This document shows positions 15,347-17,109 of a stretch of 17,109 nt of DNA, in pieces (positions within the stretch are counted from its first letter, which is position 1; each line of letters begins with the position of its first letter). This DNA is from an uncultured Clostridia bacterium. GTDB taxonomy: Bacteria > Bacillota > Clostridia > Oscillospirales > CAG-272. The position numbers were made by a program, and so were the translations under genes. Below the pieces are notes generated by a model. That model saw only the letters and a list, made by a program, of their open reading frames with translations, ran no database searches and had not been told where the DNA came from. The stretch spans positions 1 to 17,109 of the forward strand of contig CAMFEL010000027.1 of assembly GCA_945949385.1 (NCBI GenBank). Direction: 5' to 3'.

Positions 15347-15684
15347 CCGCATATGCGCAATCATAACTACCGGAAAGCCGGTGATTGCTCTGCGGCTGTA
15401 AGCCGCTGCCGGCGGCGGGGATGAAGCCCCGAAACTTTCGAAATTTGCATATTTGCCCCGCAGCCGCAAATGCGGCGGGATACTCTGCCACCCTAGTGCA
15501 AAGTGGGGTGGCACGGCATATACCGTGACGGAGGGATTGTCACATTATTACCTCCAAAACAATCCCTCAGTCAGCTTCGCTGACAGCTTCCCTTACACAG
15601 GGAGCCTCCGCTGCGGCGGGACTAACCATAGGCAAAAGCCTCTTTCGAACCACCTCGTCAACATATGATTTTCGGAAGATCAAA
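15347..15684. repeat. Structured interspersed repeat, copy 2, interrupted
   Basis: The left part (15347-15480) matches 10986-11133: CCGGAAAGCCGG, GCGGCT-GTA-AGCCGC (15392-15406), GCCGGCGGCGGGG, TTTGCATATTTGCCCC, and CAGCCGC-AAAT-GCGGCGG. The right part (15629-15684) matches 11140-11193: GGCAAAAGCCTCTTTCGAACC and ATTTTCGGAAGATC. Between them lies an unrelated segment of about 150 bases. The terminal AGGTGGT arm of copy 1 is altered to ATATGAT, so that hairpin is lost here. As in copy 1, the right end abuts the A-run of a terminator serving a minus-strand gene. Confidence 0.75.
15481..15628. repeat. Palindrome-rich segment nested in repeat copy 2
   Basis: Three inverted repeats lie in a row: GCCACCC/GGGTGGC (15487-15493 and 15506-15512), GAGGGATTGT/ACAATCCCTC (15531-15540 and 15559-15568, perfect 10 bases) and GTCAGC-TTC-GCTGAC (15570-15584), followed by CCCTTACACAGGGAGCC. 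From memory, the last two resemble a short repeat scattered in many gut Firmicutes; I could not check this. No coding potential is apparent. Confidence 0.6.
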
Positions 15685-15726
15685 AAGGCTCAAAACGCTG
15701 TAAAAAATCGCGTTTTGAGCCTTTTT
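15682..15726. terminator. Bidirectional terminator between spmB and rlmN
   Basis: GGCTCAAAACGC (15687-15698) and GCGTTTTGAGCC (15710-15721) form a perfect 12-base-pair stem with an 11-base loop. It is flanked by AAAAA (15682-15686) and TTTTTATTT, giving a T-tract in both directions. It stops rlmN transcription on the minus strand and spmAB transcription on the plus strand. Confidence 0.93.
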
Positions 15727-15737
15727 ATTTCTGTATT

Positions 15738-16805
15738 TTATTCCTTATCCGGATTTTCCGCCGTATTCAGCCGAAGCTGACCGCAGGCGGCGTCAATGTC
15801 CGTACCCAGTCTGCGTCGTATTGTGGCGTTCACCCCGCAGCGCTCCAAAGTAGCCCTGAAGCGCTGTGCCGCCCCACGGTCAGGAGTCTGAAAGCCTGTT
15901 TCGTCCACCCGGTTAAGCATTATTAGATTCACATGGCAGGGTGCCTTTATTCTGCTTTTCAGAAGCTGTGCCAGCCTGCGCGCATCCGCCTCGCTGTCGT
16001 TTTCCCCGGAAAGCAGGGTATATTCAAAGGAGACCCGTCTGCCGGTAACCTCAAAATACTCGCGGCACGCCCCGAGCAGCTCATCTATACAGTATGATCT
16101 GTTTACGGGCATCAGCGCGCTTCGGCTTTCGTCGTCGCTTGCGTGCAGAGAGATGGAAAGCGTGACCGGCAGTCCCTCCCGCGCAAGCTTTTTTATCCCC
16201 GGCACAAGTCCGCAGGTGGAAACCGAAATATGCCGAAGTCCTATATTCAGCCCGTTTTCGTCTGAGACAAGACGCAAAAATTTCACGGTGTTGTCGTAGT
16301 TGTCAAGGGGTTCGCCTATGCCCATCATAACGACGCCGCCGACTCTCTCCCCCGTATCTCTGCCGATAACGGCAATCTGACCGAGAATTTCCGAGGCGCT
16401 GAGATCCCGCACCTTTCCCCGCAGGGTAGAAGCGCAGAAACGGCATCCCATACGGCAGCCCGCCTGACAGGACACACAGACGGTGTTTCCGTGCTCGTAG
16501 CGCATAAACACGCTTTCCACGCACTCTCCGTCCGTCATGCTCATAAGATACTTGACGGTGCCGTCATTTTTAGACACCTGCCTTTTTACGATTTGAGGCA
16601 GACGGTATTCCGTCTCTTCTGCAAGACGGCTGCGGAAAGCGGCAGGCAGATTTTTCATTTCCTCAAGGGGCACTCCCTTTTGCATCCAGCGGTAAAGCTG
16701 CTCTCCGCGAAAGGCTTTTTCACCCATTTGCACGGCAAGCGTACGGCATTCCTCAAGGGTCAGCCCAAGTATATCGGTTTTCAACCCTTTCTCACCATCC
16801 TGCAT
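15738..16805 (-). CDS. rlmN: Dual-specificity 23S rRNA/tRNA adenine C2-methyltransferase
   Basis: RlmN is a radical-SAM enzyme that methylates C2 of A2503 in 23S rRNA and A37 in some tRNAs. The 4Fe-4S motif CxxxCxxC is at Cys117, Cys121 and Cys124 (GCRMGCRFC). The two mechanistic cysteines of the family are present: Cys110 (CVSCQAGC, seven before the cluster) and Cys341 in GTDIDAACGQL. The GGVVMMGIGEPL segment is also typical. RlmN is separated from Cfr-type C8 methylation mainly by overall sequence; the housekeeping context with rsmB favours RlmN. The ATG at 16805 gives 355 residues and overlaps rsmB by 25 bases. A TTG at 16784, overlapping the rsmB stop as TTGA, would start the protein at LKTDILGLTLEE, closer to many homologues, and is a serious alternative. 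Confidence 0.95.
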   Translation of the reverse strand: MQDGEKGLKTDILGLTLEECRTLAVQMGEKAFRGEQLYRWMQKGVPLEEMKNLPAAFRSRLAEETEYRLPQIVKRQVSKNDGTVKYLMSMTDGECVESVFMRYEHGNTVCVSCQAGCRMGCRFCASTLRGKVRDLSASEILGQIAVIGRDTGERVGGVVMMGIGEPLDNYDNTVKFLRLVSDENGLNIGLRHISVSTCGLVPGIKKLAREGLPVTLSISLHASDDESRSALMPVNRSYCIDELLGACREYFEVTGRRVSFEYTLLSGENDSEADARRLAQLLKSRIKAPCHVNLIMLNRVDETGFQTPDRGAAQRFRATLERCGVNATIRRRLGTDIDAACGQLRLNTAENPDKE

Positions 16806-17109
16806 ACAAAAAATCCGTCGGTTCCGTCAGTGTCGGGTCTGAGCGTCAGCATTCCGTCGCATTCCCGCTCCCCCGCCCGAAAGCCGTCAAGCGCAAAATC
16901 CTTATGCTCCGCAAGAAAGCGGGAGCATACTCCCTCGTTTTCCGAAGGGTTCAGCGTACAGGTGGAATACACCAGCGTGCCGCCCTTTGCCGCATAACGG
17001 GACGCGCCGCACAGAATATCATACTGAATGTCCGGCAGCCTCTCAAGCTGCCCAGTATCCTTATATTTTATCTCCGGCTTTATGTCGATTATGCCGAGTC
17101 CCGAGCAAG
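16781..17109 (-). CDS. rsmB: 16S rRNA (cytosine-967-C5)-methyltransferase, 3' part
   Basis: Only the C-terminal 108 codons lie in the window; the 5' end runs off the right edge. The visible protein starts CSGLGIIDIKPEIKYK, the catalytic PCSG motif region of the RsmB/Sun family, and continues through GGTLVYSTCTLNPSENEG, the second conserved cysteine motif (TCT), to the typical end GTDGFFVCRM. The enzyme methylates C967 of 16S rRNA with SAM. The stop overlaps the start of rlmN, so the two form one transcription unit, as in many Firmicutes where rsmB and rlmN sit together. Other NSUN-type m5C methyltransferases are possible but less likely given this neighbour. Confidence 0.9.
   Translation of the reverse strand, partial: CSGLGIIDIKPEIKYKDTGQLERLPDIQYDILCGASRYAAKGGTLVYSTCTLNPSENEGVCSRFLAEHKDFALDGFRAGERECDGMLTLRPDTDGTDGFFVCRMVRKG

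Noticed and set aside
15481..15628. CRISPR array or tRNA-like gene in the palindromic segments
   Set aside because: The inverted repeats differ from one another and are not regularly spaced direct repeats, and no cloverleaf with anticodon and TPsiC arms can be drawn.

Overview
The window looks like chromosomal DNA of an anaerobic, endospore-forming Firmicute of class Clostridia, probably a gut-type Oscillospiraceae/Ruminococcaceae relative. The basis is the sporulation genes (spoIIE, spmA, spmB), a clostridial AbrB-type regulator with a Cys4 tail, Gram-positive Shine-Dalgarno sequences and sigma-A promoters, and moderately GC-rich coding sequence with AT-rich promoters. The taxonomic placement is inferred from protein character, not from a search.

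Positions 10871 to 172 (minus strand) hold a compact arginine operon in the order argC, argJ, argB, argD, argF, carA, carB. It encodes every step from N-acetylglutamate to citrulline, with glutamine-dependent carbamoyl-phosphate synthetase included; argG and argH are absent. A near-perfect sigma-A promoter at 10843-10871 drives it. Two TGAATATTTA motifs 70 bp apart bracket that promoter and are candidate arginine-repressor operators. Genes are overlapping or tightly spaced except for a 165-base, hairpin-rich gap between argB and argD. The operon ends at a hairpin terminator at 128-151. The most unusual gene is the last: carB is fused in frame to a complete diaminopimelate-epimerase-like (DapF) domain that has lost the first catalytic cysteine, so the fused domain is probably not a standard epimerase.

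Positions 10900-11255 hold inverted repeats, one copy of a structured interspersed repeat and the spoIIE terminator. Positions 11256-13610 encode SpoIIE (minus), the membrane phosphatase that activates sigma-F. Positions 13611-13895 carry two terminator-like hairpins. A small AbrB-family regulator (minus, 13896-14141) is divergent from spmA-spmB (plus, 14217-15330), which act in spore core dehydration.

Positions 15331-15737 contain a second copy of the repeat, interrupted by a different palindrome-rich segment, and a strong bidirectional terminator. The right end holds rlmN and the 3' end of rsmB (both minus), an rRNA methyltransferase pair.

Most of the window is core metabolism and sporulation. 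The points worth attention are the CarB-DapF fusion with its altered active site, the promoter architecture of the arg operon, and a repeat element that in both copies starts right behind the T-tract of an intrinsic terminator.
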